Shown here one piece after another: positions 1 to 14,270 of a DNA stretch of 64,000 nt. The stretch is from Hemibagrus wyckioides (lineage: Eukaryota > Chordata > Actinopteri > Siluriformes > Bagridae), in the NCBI RefSeq assembly GCF_019097595.1, contig NC_080719.1, positions 12,441,001 through 12,505,000 of the forward strand, written 5' to 3'. The position numbers and the translations under genes were made by a program. The notes beneath the pieces were generated by a model that ran no database searches, was not told the DNA's origin, and saw only the letters and a program-made list of their open reading frames with translations. Every line of letters begins with the position of its first letter. Position 1 is the first letter of the stretch.

Positions 1-3000
1 TGGTTGTTGGTGCTAGATGGTGTGAGAATTTCAGAAACTGGTTTTCTGGGACTTTGATACACAACAGTCTTTAGAGTCTATACAGAATGGTGCAAAAAAA
101 AAACTAAAAATAGTGAGTGAGTGATAGTTCTGTGTGTGTTTACACAGAATAAGAGGTCAGGGGAAATGGTCAGATTAGTTTGAGCTGCCAGGAAGGATAT
201 AGAGTCTCATAATCACTCTTACCAATTGTGGTGAGCAGAAAAGCATCTCAGCATGCACAGAACATCAGACCTTGGGGTGGATGTGCTCCAACAGCAGAAG
301 ACCACACTGGGTTGCACTCCTTTAGGCTAAGAACATGGATCACCTGGGGAAAAAAATCACGTGGTCTTTTTTTTCCCTGTCCAGTTTGGTTATTTGATTA
401 TCTTTGCTGTAACAGCATGGATATGCAGGTGTAAGGGTGTTTCCTCTATAATAATAATAAAACAAAAAGAACATGGCCATTTAAAAAAACTGGCATCCCA
501 TCCAGGGTACATTCACGTAACCTCCCCAATAGTATCTGGATCCAGCACCATCCTGACCAGGATAATGTTTGCTAGACGAGCTGGAAACACTGATCAGTGC
601 CAAAGCAATTCCTGCGTCACAGCCACAAAAACTTGGTGTAGTATAAAAGATCACTTGGATGATTGAGTTTATTACCTGTGATTTGCCTTGAAGCCGAACT
701 ACTGTCGAGCTACTTTTTTTAACAGTGTGGCTCTGGCAGTAGTTCGGACTGTAATTTAAATAGTAGGTTTATATTAAGGCACTCATTCACTGGAATTGTG
801 TTATAAACTTTAGACATACTCTAAGACTAATAATATATAGCAAAGAAAATGCTATAATTGCTGATATGAAGTTTTCTGTAAGGAGTTGCAGTCAGTGAGT
901 TTTTGTAAAAGAAAGGATTTTGATTCTTTTTTTATTTTTTGTTTCTTTACTTCTAGAGAAAAAAACATGCTGCTGAAGGAATGACTGTTCATAGCTGCTA
1001 TAAGTGAGGATAGGAACTAACTTTTCCACAACATTAAATGCTATTATAAACAGCATAAAAATGGAATTGTTGGTAGATTGCTGTGGTATGAGAGGAACAA
1101 TTCACTTTTAGACCTGACTTTAGTTGTGGTGTGATACAGCAGTATTATTGACACCACGGCAGCATAAATCATTTTCCTATAAACAATTCATAGCTTTTGA
1201 CTTTCAGTTCAGCGTTTCGCTTTTTAAAACATTTAGCCGTCAGTCCACTTATTATAGAGCCGCTTGATCTGAGATCTGAGGTTGGTACTCAATACTCTGC
1301 GCCAGTATTGAAATCCTGCCATGACAATTTGATCCGATGAGCTTGTTGCTGTTTGTAGCTGTAGGTGTCGATGATCTCATGCTCTAGCGACCCTGTTGAG
1401 CCATGCTTGTGTTTCTGGTAGCTTGGTTACAGTATCTGATGGGTTAAATGTATTTTAAGAAAGTGCCATATCACTGGAATTTGGAGGAGGCATGACTACT
1501 TGCCTTGCGTTCCAATACTGTTTTAACACGCCCTTGTTGACTTTCCCTCGCAACTCGGAAATATGAGTGGTTTGTTATATAATACTTTGCAATACTCAAC
1601 ATGATATTGTTATCATGGACACTTCAAAAATAACATCCCTGCCTTAATAGCATGTTTGGGCAATATTTCTTTTCCTCACACGAGTTCCCGGTCGGAATGA
1701 GTAAGAGGACAGGCTTTTAGAGATGACTTCTGATCAGATTTAAAGCTAGCATGGCATGTGTCAGTTTGAGGAGGTCAGTAGAGTCCTAAAAGCATGAGGA
1801 ACATGTTTCCAGTTCAAAAAGCAATCTCCTGTGCTATACTTAATTTAATGTTCAAATGCTGTTGAGCAAGTATAGCTCTAAAAGTTGCGTTCATTAAAAA
1901 ATCGACGTTGTGAGAATATCTTATAGAACAGAAGCCAGTTTAGCAGCATTAGCTTAGCTAGCCCACTTAGCTATACACAATACCAGTAGCCATCTGACAT
2001 AACTGTGGTAGCTAACTCTAGCAAGCTAGCTAATGCGAGTTAAATCATTTTTTTTTCAGTTTGAAGGAGTAGCCGGGTTTACTAGTAGGTTTGGTTGCTA
2101 GTGAGCTAGCGTTCTGTTCCTCTCAGAAATCCAGTCAGGTTTGCTCATGTTTAGCAGGGAGGATTATAAGCATCCATGAATGTGTTGGAATTCTTGTCAC
2201 ATTAGCTCATTTTTGGTAATCAGGATTCTGAGGTTTTATGAATATAGAATAAAAGTCATTTTAGGTTTGATCTTGTTAGTAAAATGGCCACCGTTAACTA
2301 TCAGAATGAAAAAAGCAAGGGTTGTAAAGGTATGCATATGATGCATATGTCCAATCTGGCTAGCTTATATCAATTATAGAAGAAATGTTATTACAAATCT
2401 TTTCAGAAAATCTGTCAGGTTAGCTCAAGTTAGTCAGGATGCTTACATTAACATTGGGGATTGTTAGCTAGGTGGCTACTTGTAGCAGTGATGATTTTAT
2501 GCTTATGATTTTATTTAAAAATCCTCTCAGAAATCCTTTCAGGTTAGTTCCAGTTAGTTAGCATTAGCAGTTCTGATGGTATAAGAATGAATATGACTAA
2601 AATGTCAGTTTAGCTTTTCTTAGATAGTTGAGGAGCGAGGATTCTGAACTTTTATGATTATGAATTAAAAATTTCGATCAGAATATTCTGAGCTTGTATA
2701 AGAATGAAATCCTCTTTCACTCTGTTAAAATCTGTGAGATGTGTGTATTGTAGTGTCTTCCTACCTTCTAACTTGAAACGCACAAGATATAAAAATGTTT
2801 AGTATTGAGGGTTTCGTACAAACATATTTATTATTTTTGCGCCAAAATACCTAGGATGCTTTGTTATGGTAGAAAACGGAGCACCTCAGATGACCCGTGT
2901 TTATTGAGACTCTGTATTTAGTTGTGGTAAAAGCTTAAGAGCTGCAGTTGTGGATCACCCCCAGGTGTTGATTTTTTACAGCAAGTGTATTTTATACACT

Positions 3001-3774
3001 TATTTATTTTTTATGAGAGACACAAGAGCTTCTTTCTTGTATGAAAAGAGAGAAAAGAGGTCATTGAATAGGAGCACTTTTCGCCTGAAGAGCAGGCCTA
3101 TAAACGTTTCTGATATTGCCCGATTCTCACTTTCAGCAGCACTAACGCTATGTCAATAATCACTTTTACTTTTGTGAGTGAAAGAATTGAGGTTTTTCGC
3201 CTCAGGTAAAGGACATGATACTTTAACTTGGCAATATTAAAGCACTTCTGTTATTGTTGGATTGCTTTAATTGAGTGGTTAAAAAAAAAAATCACATTTA
3301 TACAATGTTGTCTTTACTGCGAACAAAGTCGATCAGCCAAGACAAATCTGCAAGGTTTCTGTAATAAATTCTTCATATCATATCCCTGAAGTGAATTATT
3401 TTATTATAACCGTAAGATGGTTTGGAGTTGTATAGTAACATTGTGATACTGTAGTCTAGCTAATCACTTTGGTAAAGCTACATCATTTCTCAGTTATCAA
3501 AATGGTACAATTTTATAATTCAGGTCACTCAGTCAGCAAGAATATGACTGTACAACCATCCAAGTCTTGTTGGAACGTATTTTATGTGTTCTAGCATTCA
3601 GGATGTTTTCTAAAAATTTATAGGAACACTAAATAGACCATAAACCTTCCTGTACACCTGGAAGCACATGAAATGACTCGTGACAGAAATGTCTGATATT
3701 TCTGCATTTAAAGGGTTTGTATTGTGGACCTGAAATACAGGCTACACTCCCACCTTCATTTGAGAGAGCGAGAG

Positions 3775-3806
<32 letters not shown>

Positions 3807-4972
3807 AAGGGGGGAAAAAAAAGCTTGAGGGGAAAAAAACAACTTGGGAATGAGAGTGAACTCACTCACCTGTTTCTAAATGAGGCAATCTTACAGACAC
3901 ACACACTTCTCACTGATGCTGGTCCATGTTCATTGATCCAGAGAACCTTTATAAGAAATAGCCTGCATTAACTGGTTTAAGCATTTATAAAAGAAAAAAA
4001 AGACATTTCTGTTGTAAAAATACAAGCATAAATGGTTTACAGGGAATATTTATGACTTTAAAGGTTCTTTCCCCTCTGAAACACTTATAATAATATTTAT
4101 AATGAAATATTTGTGATGTGTTTACTGACGCATTTGAATGACGGTGTATTTTCATTAATCCCATAAGTCATAGATTTCATTATAAGCTCCTAAAAACAAG
4201 ATTTTCTCACTCACCTTCTCGCAACGATATTAAAAAGTCCTATAAATGAGAAGTCCAGTGTAAAAAGAGTGGAGGTTGAACTAAACTGTACGCACAAACA
4301 CTGGACTACGAGTCCCAGAATGCAATGCAGCTACACAATGCTGAGTGAGGGCCGTGGATATAACTGACCTGGATAGTCAGGGATCTAGGAGATGGCTAGC
4401 AGGATGGTTTATTTGAAATCATATCAGTTTGAGGTGGTGAGAGATCTAGACAGAGGGAAGCATTAAAGCTCTGCTGCATCAGTTCTTTAGCTAAGTTTGC
4501 ATCATTTAGATTTTTTTTTGTTTTGTTCTCCCCCATCACTGCTTGCACAATTCACGATTGACCTACAGTGATGTATACGTTTCTAATATTTTAAAACTGA
4601 ACCAGCACAAATAATATATTATGGCATAAATATGTATGATTTGGATTTTTTTCTATGGTGCGACTTCACAGAGCTTTTGGAAATGAAGAAAAGTTGAGAA
4701 GTGTGTATGGCAGTTCAGTCTTCTCTGGGGGGGTGCGTGTGTGTTTTCCTGCTTGTGGCAGACGCTGTAGCTGCATGGCTTGCATTCAGAAGCAATTTTC
4801 AGAAACGAGTCAAAATACCACAGTATGCCAACTGCTGAAGCCACAGCTCGTGCCAGTCTGGGAAACATGCCAGGGGGAAACATAACAGAGATTAATACAT
4901 ACTGAATATAACAATGCTTTACTACAGAGGAATTCAGTTGGTCTACAACTACACACTGTTTCTAGTGATATA
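1..4972. other. Presumed intron 1 sequence (left part)
   Basis: No coding exon, RNA gene or CpG island is recognised. The region is AT-rich. At 1917-2720 runs of GCTAGC/TTAGC words and recurring phrases (TCAGAAATCC...TCAGGTT and GATTCTGAGGTTTTATGA) suggest a badly diverged tandem array. A (GT)n tract lies at 3779-3806 and a ZNF143-like motif at 4305-4326. At 705-755 there is a short imperfect inverted repeat around CAGTAGTTCGG. It is called intron 1 because the next exon downstream is insr exon 2 with an upstream phase-1 junction; part of it could instead lie 5' of the gene if exon 1 is hidden in the window. Confidence 0.5.
4305..4326 (+). promoter_or_regulatory. ZNF143/STAF-like motif
   Basis: ACTACGAGTCCCAGAATGCA closely resembles the vertebrate SBS motif bound by ZNF143/STAF (consensus approximately ACTACAATTCCCAGAATGC). 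A motif match alone does not show occupancy. No gene start is visible beside it. Confidence 0.4.
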
Positions 4973-6382
4973 CAGTTGAGTCCATGAGTATTTGGATAAT
5001 AAAACACTTTTTCTTTTCTTTTCTTCTCTTTTTTTTAAAAAAATTTTTGCCCCTCTGCATCATCACGAAGGAGTCAGGATGATGAATTGAAGTGTGGACG
5101 TTCCGCTTAGGAATTACAGCCATTTTGTTTGCATAGTTTTCACTAGCTCAAACGTATTTGGACATTGGACCGGTAAGCAGTTTCATGGTTAAGTGTGGCC
5201 TGTTTCCTTGTTATTCCATGACAACTTAAGAAGTCAAAAGCTCAGGGGTTGATTCCCAGTGTTGAGTTTGCTTTAAGTAGCTTTCATTGGAACTCTCAAC
5301 ATGTAGTTCTAGCAGGTGTCAGTGCAAATGTAGGAGGCCTTCAGTAGGGTGAAAAAAGTCCCATCATAGAGAGTGAAAATTTTAGGAGTAGTCAAATCAA
5401 CAAATTTGGTTCATTCTTAAAAAGAAGGAATGAACTGGTGAGCACAGCAACACTGGAAGACCACTAGAGTCTAGATAGATAACTAGAGTGGATGATGTTT
5501 GTGTTCTTTCCTTGGTGAAGAAAAAGCCTCTTCAGAACATCACTCTCAATGATGTCGGCATATCATTGTCAAAGTCTACAATGAAGAGTTGTTTTAGGGG
5601 TGTAAATACGGAGGCATGAGCTCAAGAGCTCAAGGTACCCTAAAAAAGCGTACCCAGTTCTGGGACAAGATTCTTTGGACAGATACAATCAAAAGCATAC
5701 TTGTACCAGAGTGATAGAAGAATGAGGGAAGGGTATGGAGAAGGAAAGGAAAGGCTTTGCATAAGATAATGTTTGTCGGACATGGTGGAGGCAGTGTTAT
5801 AGCATGGGCATTTATGGCTGCCAATGGGACTGGCTCACTGGTGTTTATTGATGATGTGATTGCTGATAGCTGTAGCAGGATGAGTTCTGAAGTGTATAGA
5901 GCTATACATCACATCATGATACAGATGGGTAAAAACCCAAAACATACAGCGAAAGCAACCCAAGAGCTTCTTAAGACACAGTAATGGAATGTTATTAAAT
6001 GACTGAGTCAGTCACCTGACCACAACCCAACTGAGCAGGATTTACACTTACTGAAGACAAATCTGAAGGCAGAAAGACCTACAAACAAACAGCAGCTGAT
6101 GACTGCTACAGTAGGAGGAAACCCAACATTTGGCGATGCCCATGAGTTGCAGACTTCACACGGTCATTGTCTGGCTTTGTTTATTTGTTTAATTACGTTT
6201 GAGGCTGTAAAAAATGAAGGGGCTTTAAGCTGTAAACAGTTTTATTGAACCCCTTGAGTTAAAGCTGAAAGGTCTACATTTCAATCCCATCTCCATTGCT
6301 TAATTTCAATTCCACTGTTGTGGTGTACAGAGATAAAATTACAAGAATTGTGTCACTCTCCATATACTCATGGAACGAACTG
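4973..6382 (+). mobile_element. Degenerate full-length Tc1-like DNA transposon
   Basis: The left end CAGTTGAGTCCATGAGTATT (after TA at 4971-4972) pairs with the right end, whose reverse complement begins CAGTTCGTTCCATGAGTATA. Subterminal inverted segments also pair: about 5085-5112 with about 6262-6292. Length about 1.41 kb fits a Tc1 element. Between the ends lies a broken transposase reading left to right. The right TA target copy has decayed to TG, and the coding region is full of stops and small deletions, so the copy is inactive. Confidence 0.88.
5400..6170 (+). pseudogene. Broken Tc1-like transposase
   Basis: The clearest open piece is 5757-5984. It reads GGGSVIAWAFMAANGTGSLVFIDD, with interruptions elsewhere, then NPKHTAKATQELLK, the usual surroundings of the second catalytic Asp of a Tc1 DDE transposase; here the expected D of DNDPKHT is altered to GKNPKHT. 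Just downstream (6001-6060), in another frame, comes a remnant of QSPD-NP-E, the region before the third acidic residue. Upstream DNA matches the linker between the helix-turn-helix and catalytic parts but has stops. Frameshifts, stops and the altered catalytic region mean no function. Confidence 0.82.
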
Positions 6383-9300
6383 TGTGCAACACCGGTACGG
6401 CTTCTCTCCCTCGTCCTCAAGGGTCTCGCGTGGTGAAAAATAAGCTGCGAGGTTTCAGGGTTTAAACCAACCACATAAACAGCAGAGGTCCACACACAGT
6501 ACACTGCATGTTCTCATAACATAAATACAGTGACCGGAGGGGTGTAAAACCAGGAAGTAAGTTTTCATTAGGGAGTTGTAGAATTGTGTGGTATCAGTAA
6601 ACCAGATCAGATTTAATAAACAGATCATATAAATATATAATAAGAGTCTCTTGTGGCTCCTGAGAGCATGTCTGCTACCGTCGTTGTTATGGGTGTGGCC
6701 TTCCAGCCGTCTTTTACATTCCAGTGAGTAAAGGTAGTACAAGGTTTCTGAAAGTCAGGAACTAATGATCGTAAAACTTCTGTATTTATTAGACAAAAAG
6801 AACATATTCAGACCGACATATCCTGAACATGTCCAGAGGAATGGGCTTGACAAATGTGTTGTGGTGTCAAAGCTGGGCTTGGAAGTGACGAGAGCAGGTA
6901 GCAAACATGATAAGGTTAAAAAAAAAATAGTTAAGGGGACGTCTGTGTGATCAAACTTAATGAAACCAAAACAGCTCCAAGTGTGCTAACTATGCGGGAA
7001 TTGGTTTGTTCTCTTGTAGCCTAGTTTATCTGGGGTTGTCATATTTCTAAAATCAAAACCTACTCACAATTGTTTGTAATCCTCTGGTCTCTGTTTTGAT
7101 GTTTGTTGTTTGTCAGCGTCCTCCATTTGAGTTCTCTGGCCTTACTGCGATAAGAAAGTTCGAAATGGAAAAACTAACAGTGCCGTGTGTGAATATTTAC
7201 TTTTCACCATTGTGACGACTAGAGCGGTGACGATTTACAGGATATACTAAATGTGAAAATAATAGCATAAGCTCCCGGTCCTGATGTGTTAAATTAATAC
7301 TTCCTAGTGCTGATGGCCGCTTTCCTTTCCAACACTGAACGTAAGAATCTGGCATTTAATACTCACTGCTCTGTTACCATCCAAACAGTGTACACAGATT
7401 AACACTAATTTCTTATATGTTTAAACGTCAAGGTCAATTATTTTTAATGATTTTATACGTCAAGATCAAGCCATTATTTTACTCCATATGTAGTGCAGGG
7501 ATATAGCAGCACAAAGAGGGAGTTGGGCTTCAGCCAGCACAGGAAGTCTGGATAATTGCAAAAAAAACATCCAAAGTATTTCCTCTAAAATTGCAAATAA
7601 TAATATAATGTGATATAATAACGAGGCATGTAATCCGAACCACCTTATACGAAGAGAGCTTGGCACAAGTCAGTACTATTATAAAATAAAATATTGTAAA
7701 ATCGAATTAAATGATTATACTTAAAGCAGGGCATTACCAGTATTTGTTTGTGTACCTGAACATACACTCCCTAACCTCGTCACTATTTATTCAATAAATG
7801 CTTATCATTTTTTATTATCTTAACCACAGACAGAGAGACGTTCCTCCTTAACATAACATAATATTTTTAAATTGCAGAGTTTGATGAGATTATGTTCAGT
7901 AATAATTGCACTAAAATTGGATTTTACACACCATGTGTTATCATAATTCTGACACTGTGTAATAATTTTTTTTAAAAACATACTTCATTAATAAGCAAAT
8001 ATATCATGTTAATTTCCTAATTAATCAGATTACTAGAAACTAATTACATGTGCAATATTCAGTGTAATAATAAAATGAGAAAATGTGTGACCAGCCATAA
8101 AGTTAATAAATGTAATAAAATGGCATTTGTTTTAAAATTCGTTTTTAGTTTTCAGTTAAATAATAAATTTTAATGTTTTAAAATGAAAAAAAAAAGTAAT
8201 AGTTGTACTTTTTATTTGCTTATTAAATTATGAATAGAATGAATTATCATTTATTTTCCTTCAGCAGCACGACACAGTGTTTTATTCATTAGGTATTCTG
8301 TAAGGTTTCTGCTGGTCCTCATCACACGGTTTTGTAACTCTGCCTGAAAAACAAGCTGTCTTGCAAAAGCTAAACAGCTTTTTGTCTTTCGCTTTCCTTA
8401 CGCTCATGATGGATTTATATGTGTTGTTTCCTCCTCCTGGTTTGGGTGTGAACTCTGAAGAAAATTCACAGAATAGTCAGGATGCCATTTCCCATCTGGT
8501 TTAGCAGACATGTGCTATAGGTAGTGGAGTCTCTCAGAGCCTCAGGGCTTCAGCGGCTGCTTTCAGAAAACAGCTCCAACAGTTTGGAGAAATATTCATG
8601 CAAACCGAGTCGACCAATTCTTACTAGACCTTTCGGAACAAATTTTCTCAAATAGTTTAAATATTATTTGAATTTTTACAGTATTTACACATGCAAATGG
8701 AAAGACCTCTACACTCGAATGTTCACTGTGAAGATAGACACACGGGTGAAGCCGTGCCACGTCTCCGAGACTCACTAGAAGTCAAAGCTCGTTTTTGTAG
8801 TAAACTAGTTTATTCTGCTGGTTAGATTTTAAAAAATAAATGTTTCTGGCTGTGCCACAGAGATGAAGATGAGAAAAAATACAATGGAATTAAAATGGAT
8901 GCATGAGGCTAGATATACTGAATACATCTAGAAATTCATGATGATCAGCAAGTCGCCTTTTGTCACGTGTCACACGAGCTCGTCTTGTAGGATGTGCTTT
9001 AGAAAGGTTACCGGAAACTTGTTTCGGACTGGAATTCCAGTGACCTGTGAGCACAGCACCACGGCATCAGATCCATGGCAACAGGCAGAGCGGCAACACC
9101 CTCACCGCAGGGGAGTAATGACTTCACTGACTCTAAACAGTTTTAAAGCTGATCATCCGTAGACGGCTAAAAGCAAGTCGTGCCTAAAACTGTTGGCTAA
9201 ATGACTCGTTGCTAAAAAAAACTAGCAAAAAGAATCATTAGGTTTTATTTCCCAAAATATGAACAAACTGGTGATTTAAGCAGCAGTGATGTAGATCAGC

Positions 9301-12300
9301 ATAAAAACCTGTGCTGCAGATAGATGAAGGAACTTGTTTCATGCAGCACAACATGAAGTTTCAGAACATTTCTGAAAAAGAAGCTCTTGAGATGTTTCCT
9401 CTGGACCCTGATGTCCACTTGTAGTGCCATTTGTGCTGGTAATAAATATGTAGGTGGAGTCCCGGCTACCCTGCAGCTGTGGATGTGTGTGTATTTGCGT
9501 ATTTCCTGTTTGTTGCCTTTCTGTAGTGAAAGTGATTTATCTGAATATCACATTACTGCAGTTACGGTATTGATTGTTTTTTTTTCTGTAACACTTCCCT
9601 GTAATCGTGTGTTTAGCGTAGATATTAACACGCCTCGTCACCCGATTCTCCGCATGCTTGCGGCTTGCTTGAGGCTGTGGAGGTTATAGGATAGGGAACA
9701 TACACTACATGTGATCTTGCTTCGTGGCCAGGTGCTGGTGATTTATGTTGAGCTGTTAGCCGCAGCGGTGTCGGCTCATGCAGTGTTTTTCCTACCATAA
9801 GACAAGCTACAGAAAAAAAAAATCAAAACCTGGTGACGGTGTGCATCAGCGTCCTGATGTTTACTCAACTGTATTTAACTTTGAGTCGTAATCAGTGTTT
9901 AAAGTCATAGTTCACTTTTTCAGCCGAGATGGAGCCGCAGCTGCGAGCCGCAGCAAACAAAAGCACAAATCATGCGCCTGTCTAATTCACGGCCCATCTG
10001 GGGGACTTTAATCGCTCTTCTTAGTTTCCGAGTAATAGAAATGTCACACAGGGTTTTTTAAAATACACAGCTGGGTTTCTCCGAGTCTTACGTCTGTTAA
10101 CGCTCTGCACGTTCCCAGCTATTTTTAATGCAGCGTTCGCATGACAACACGTGAGAAGTGTGACACAAGTGTCGTGTAAACTTCGGCTGTGATGATTTGG
10201 AGTTACAGTGAAGACGTGAAGAGCTGGCTTCATTTGCCTGCAAAGGAGGTAAAGAAAAAAGTGGACAGAAAGAGCTGATTTAAACAGCTCATTAAAAGCG
10301 TTTAACTGCTTATGGTATCGTCAAATCTGCATTTCAGCTTCAACCACTTGGAAATCTGAGAACATATGAAAGTGAGCACCAGTTCATGAGATTTATTACA
10401 CATCAAGGTTAAACTGACCTGCTGCTGAATTCTGGATTGGGATTGGTCAGAAGATTTTGATCCATTTTCCATAAGAGCAGCTCTGACAGTAGTGCAGCTG
10501 CACATCCCAGTTTATTATTATTGTTGTTATCATTATCAATATTGTTATTAGCAATATTTGTACTAATAAATATGGCTGAATATTTAACCTATTCCCCTTT
10601 TTAAACATTCACTCATATTTATTATTAAAAATAATTACATATTTTATATTCATTATTATATTATTTTTTGAAGAAGAATAATCTTTCAGATGTCTAATGG
10701 GTATTACACACACACACACACACACACACGTGTGCATGAGACATTTAAAAGATCATGATTAATAAATCTGCTTTATCTAGGATGTGTTAGTGACGTACAA
10801 ATGAAACAGGAATAAATAATTAATAGCATCTGCTGAATGAACTCAAATAATGACCAGGTTTGTGTTGTGTAGAATGATAACACCAACCGCTAGGTGTGTT
10901 TGTTTAGCAGAAGTATGCGTACGTGGAGGAAACGGCGTGTGAGTCGGGAGTTAATCGACCGTCTCTCTCTCGCTCTCTCTCGCTCTCACGCTCTCTCTCG
11001 CTCTCACGCTCTCTCTCTCTCTCTCTCTGCTTCTCTCTTTCTCTACATCTCTCTCGTTCTTTCTTTGCTGAGGCAACATTGCTGAGGGAGGGAAAGAAAC
11101 AGGAAACAGTGTGTGTGTGTGAGTGTGTGTACAGTGATGTGTACACTGATGCGTTCTGCATTCTGTCAGTAAATCAGCACTCATGGCTGAATGGCAGATT
11201 TCTGCACCAACTGCAAGCCGCAGTAGTCATTACAGCAGAAACGCCCATGGTGCACTTTCTCTGTGTGTGTGTGTGTGTGTGTGTGTGTTGTGATAGTAAA
11301 AGCAAGATATCAAGCCAATATAAATCACAAATAATCTTGGTGTATTTTCCATGTATGTATGCAATTCATACAGGTTACAATGAGTTAAATATTCAGACAT
11401 TTACAGAAATAATAAAACCATTTAATGAATCTAATAATTAAAGTTCTTCACTCTAAACAAAACAGAGCATTTATTATTGCTCAACAACAAAATGCAAGTT
11501 ATTAATATTTTGGAAAATTCCTCTGAAATTTATTGATGTAATTAAAAAAAATTTAAACGATTAAAAGAGAAATAATTTTGTTGTAAATCATATTGAATAT
11601 CATAACACTGCTACTATTATGTATTGTGATAAAAAATAATTAGATGTGGAAAATATAAATGACTCCTTAGTAATGAGGTTCATGATTCAGGTGCGTTGTA
11701 GCCACACACACATACACGTGTATGAGGCACTGAGAGTCTGCTGATGTGTAGGTGTGATAAGGAGATGAGTCCCAGGTGCTAAACTTGTGTGTGTGTGTTT
11801 AGTGAGAATGATTCCAAGACATGTTCGTTACGCTTTCCTCTGCTCAGCACTGCTCAAAAAACCCTGCAGCTTGTCATGTCACGTCACTGAGAAACCCCAA
11901 AGCGTAAACCAAAGATGCTGGAAACTGTAGTAACAGCTCTACCTCCAGCACTGAAGAGTTTTTCAGTAAATGTTAAATAAATGTCTCCTTAACAGAAAAG
12001 TTTGATGTGAATTGTCTGTCATTCATGTCCCTGTGATTGAGCTGTTACTAAAGAAATGATAAAGTAGTAACGTGCCACAACTGGACATTAATATAAAAGT
12101 CCATTCAACACCTTCTGACCAATCAGAATGTAGAATTGAATGAGCCCGAGGAGTGTAGTAGACATGTGGACTAGAGCGTAGGTTAGATGTAGGGACTAGA
12201 GCCAGGAGTAGATGTAGAGAGGAGAGGGGGAAAAAAGAGGGTGTTTTAGTAAAGGAGAGGGGAAAGAGAGAGACAGAAAGTGCACTTCGGATAATAAAGA

Positions 12301-14270
12301 ATATTAAATAAAAAATTTTCCCAGAATGCTTCACTGCCTGTTCATTATCCAGTGTGTACTTTTAAGAGCTTTTCACTCAGCTACATATTTGCTCTGTATT
12401 AGTGAGAATCATCAGAAAATGTAGTTTACAGGGCATTCATTTATCTATCCTAATAGCTTCCATTTCCTTCTATTCTATTGTTTTTGTTTTCGTTTTTTTA
12501 TTTTGTGTGCGTGTTTTTTTTTTTTTTTTGGTTATTTTAATTTTCTTTGTTTGTTTACTTAAATGATAAACATGAGGTCCCACAGGGCCGTGTTTTAGGG
12601 CCGCTGCTGTTATTGTTGTACGCTTTATCTCTTGGCTGCGGGTCATTCTCCCGGATATTTTAAACTCACACACAGCCCCAAGAATGAAAAACTTTTTTCT
12701 TTTTTTTTTTTTCTTGGAAAGGAGGAAAGGTGTTAAGGTTGTGTAATGTGTAGTGATACACATGCGCACACACACACGCACTACACACATTAAATGTTGT
12801 AACAGCCCTGCAGCGCAAAATTCAATTAGCAAAATCCAGTGTAACAGTGTAAAGGAAGCTACTTCAAGCAGCTCTCTGTGAGAGATTTCCTAACTGAAGA
12901 GTGTGTTAAGTTGCAGGTTTATTGTACCCCACACACTCAACAACAACATGTAAAACATTCACAGTAGATCAGTCAGGATCCTTGGTGTTTGAACGTCTTT
13001 CTTTACAGGAGCTGATGAAACTAACAAGTATGGGAAGATTAAACACTCGTGTTTGTCATTGTTCATGTTTAAAATCGTCTCACACACTCCTCACATTCCT
13101 GTGTGTAGCCATTCGAGATCTCAAACAGACGGTTCAAAGGTTAAAAACTCTGCACAGCATCGCACACACACACACACACACATGGGGGTGTGGCCTTAAG
13201 GTGGAATAAGGGGTTGAAGGTAATTGGCTTCAGTGAATTCCTCATGATTGTGTAATGTGTCTCAAAAACCAGGAAACTGAGGGAACTGCAGTATCAGTGA
13301 CCTTGTCATGTAATTGTTGGGGAATTGACTCAGGAAATAAATGTCACTGCTGTCAAACTGAATCCCCTCCTTCTGACCAATCACGATCCCAATCCAGACC
13401 GCAGCAGCGCTGTGCTCAGAAATACTTTTAGTTAAAGGAAATCAATCAGATGAAGGATGTTGTGTTTTTTTATACGCACTTCTCACATGCTGTCAGTATG
13501 AAGAAAATGGGACTGGTTTTGTCTTTTCCTCACCCACTCAGACTTTTTGTGGTTTTATGGCTGAATTCTTTAAATACATCAATTTAACGCTCACTTATGT
13601 GTGTTTAGCGTGATGCAGATCTGTCCCTAAAGCACCGAGTTCTCAGAAAGAGCTCTTTTCCAAAAACTTCGGTCATTATCAACTACTTTATAGATAAAGT
13701 TTGGGGGAAATCATCACGGTGTATTCTAATGCAGTGGTTTCTTTTTTTTTTTTTTTTTTTAAATTAGATTTAAAATATTAAATAAAAAATAGGTTACAAT
13801 TTGGCTGATATTTTTATTATATTTTATTATTATTATATGTCCACAAAAATCAATTATTTAATTAAAGATAAAATGTATTACAAAGATAATAGTTTAATGT
13901 GTTAAAGATTTAGTCTTTAACGATTTTCCAAAATTTGTTTTTGAATCATTTTGTAAAGTTGTAAAGATTCAGTACAATATTTTTTTTAACACACTGTAAT
14001 TTCACACATCAGCAAAGAAAGAACGTTTTACAAGTATAAAATGAATATTTTACAACTTCAATATATAAAGTACAATTCAATATTCAGATTTGTTTAAAGT
14101 TAAAAATTTACAGTTTGAAATGTTCAGGCCAAAATGTCAAAATTCTTTAAAGCTTCAGTACAGAAGACATGTAATCAGATCTGACATTATAATTATTATG
14201 AAATGACTGACTGTATTTGTGTTGTCTCAAAAAAGTGTGTTGTTTTTCCATCATGTTGAATTTCTCTTGT
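6383..14270. other. Presumed intron 1 sequence (right part)
   Basis: No exon recognised. Contents: AT-rich single-copy-looking DNA at 6400-10290; a dispersed palindromic-repeat fragment at about 10430-10520 (GCAGCTCTGACAGTAGTGCAG); (CA)n at 10706-10729; (CT)n at 10961-11050; (GT)n at 11262-11289; A/T homopolymers near 12510, 12700 and 13740; and CTTCTGACCAATCA-type repeat words near 12113 and 13370. Open frames across the CT and GT tracts are low-complexity artefacts. Confidence 0.5.
10961..11050. repeat. (CT)n-rich microsatellite
   Basis: An interrupted CTCTCT tract with CGCTCTCACG punctuations repeated at least twice. It gives spurious Ser/Leu or Arg/Glu open frames on the two strands. Confidence 0.9.

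Noticed and set aside
10923..11441. 172-codon + strand frame
   Set aside because: The first part is translated CT repeat (SLSRSLSL) and the rest includes a GT tract and AT-rich intron; no homologous domain.
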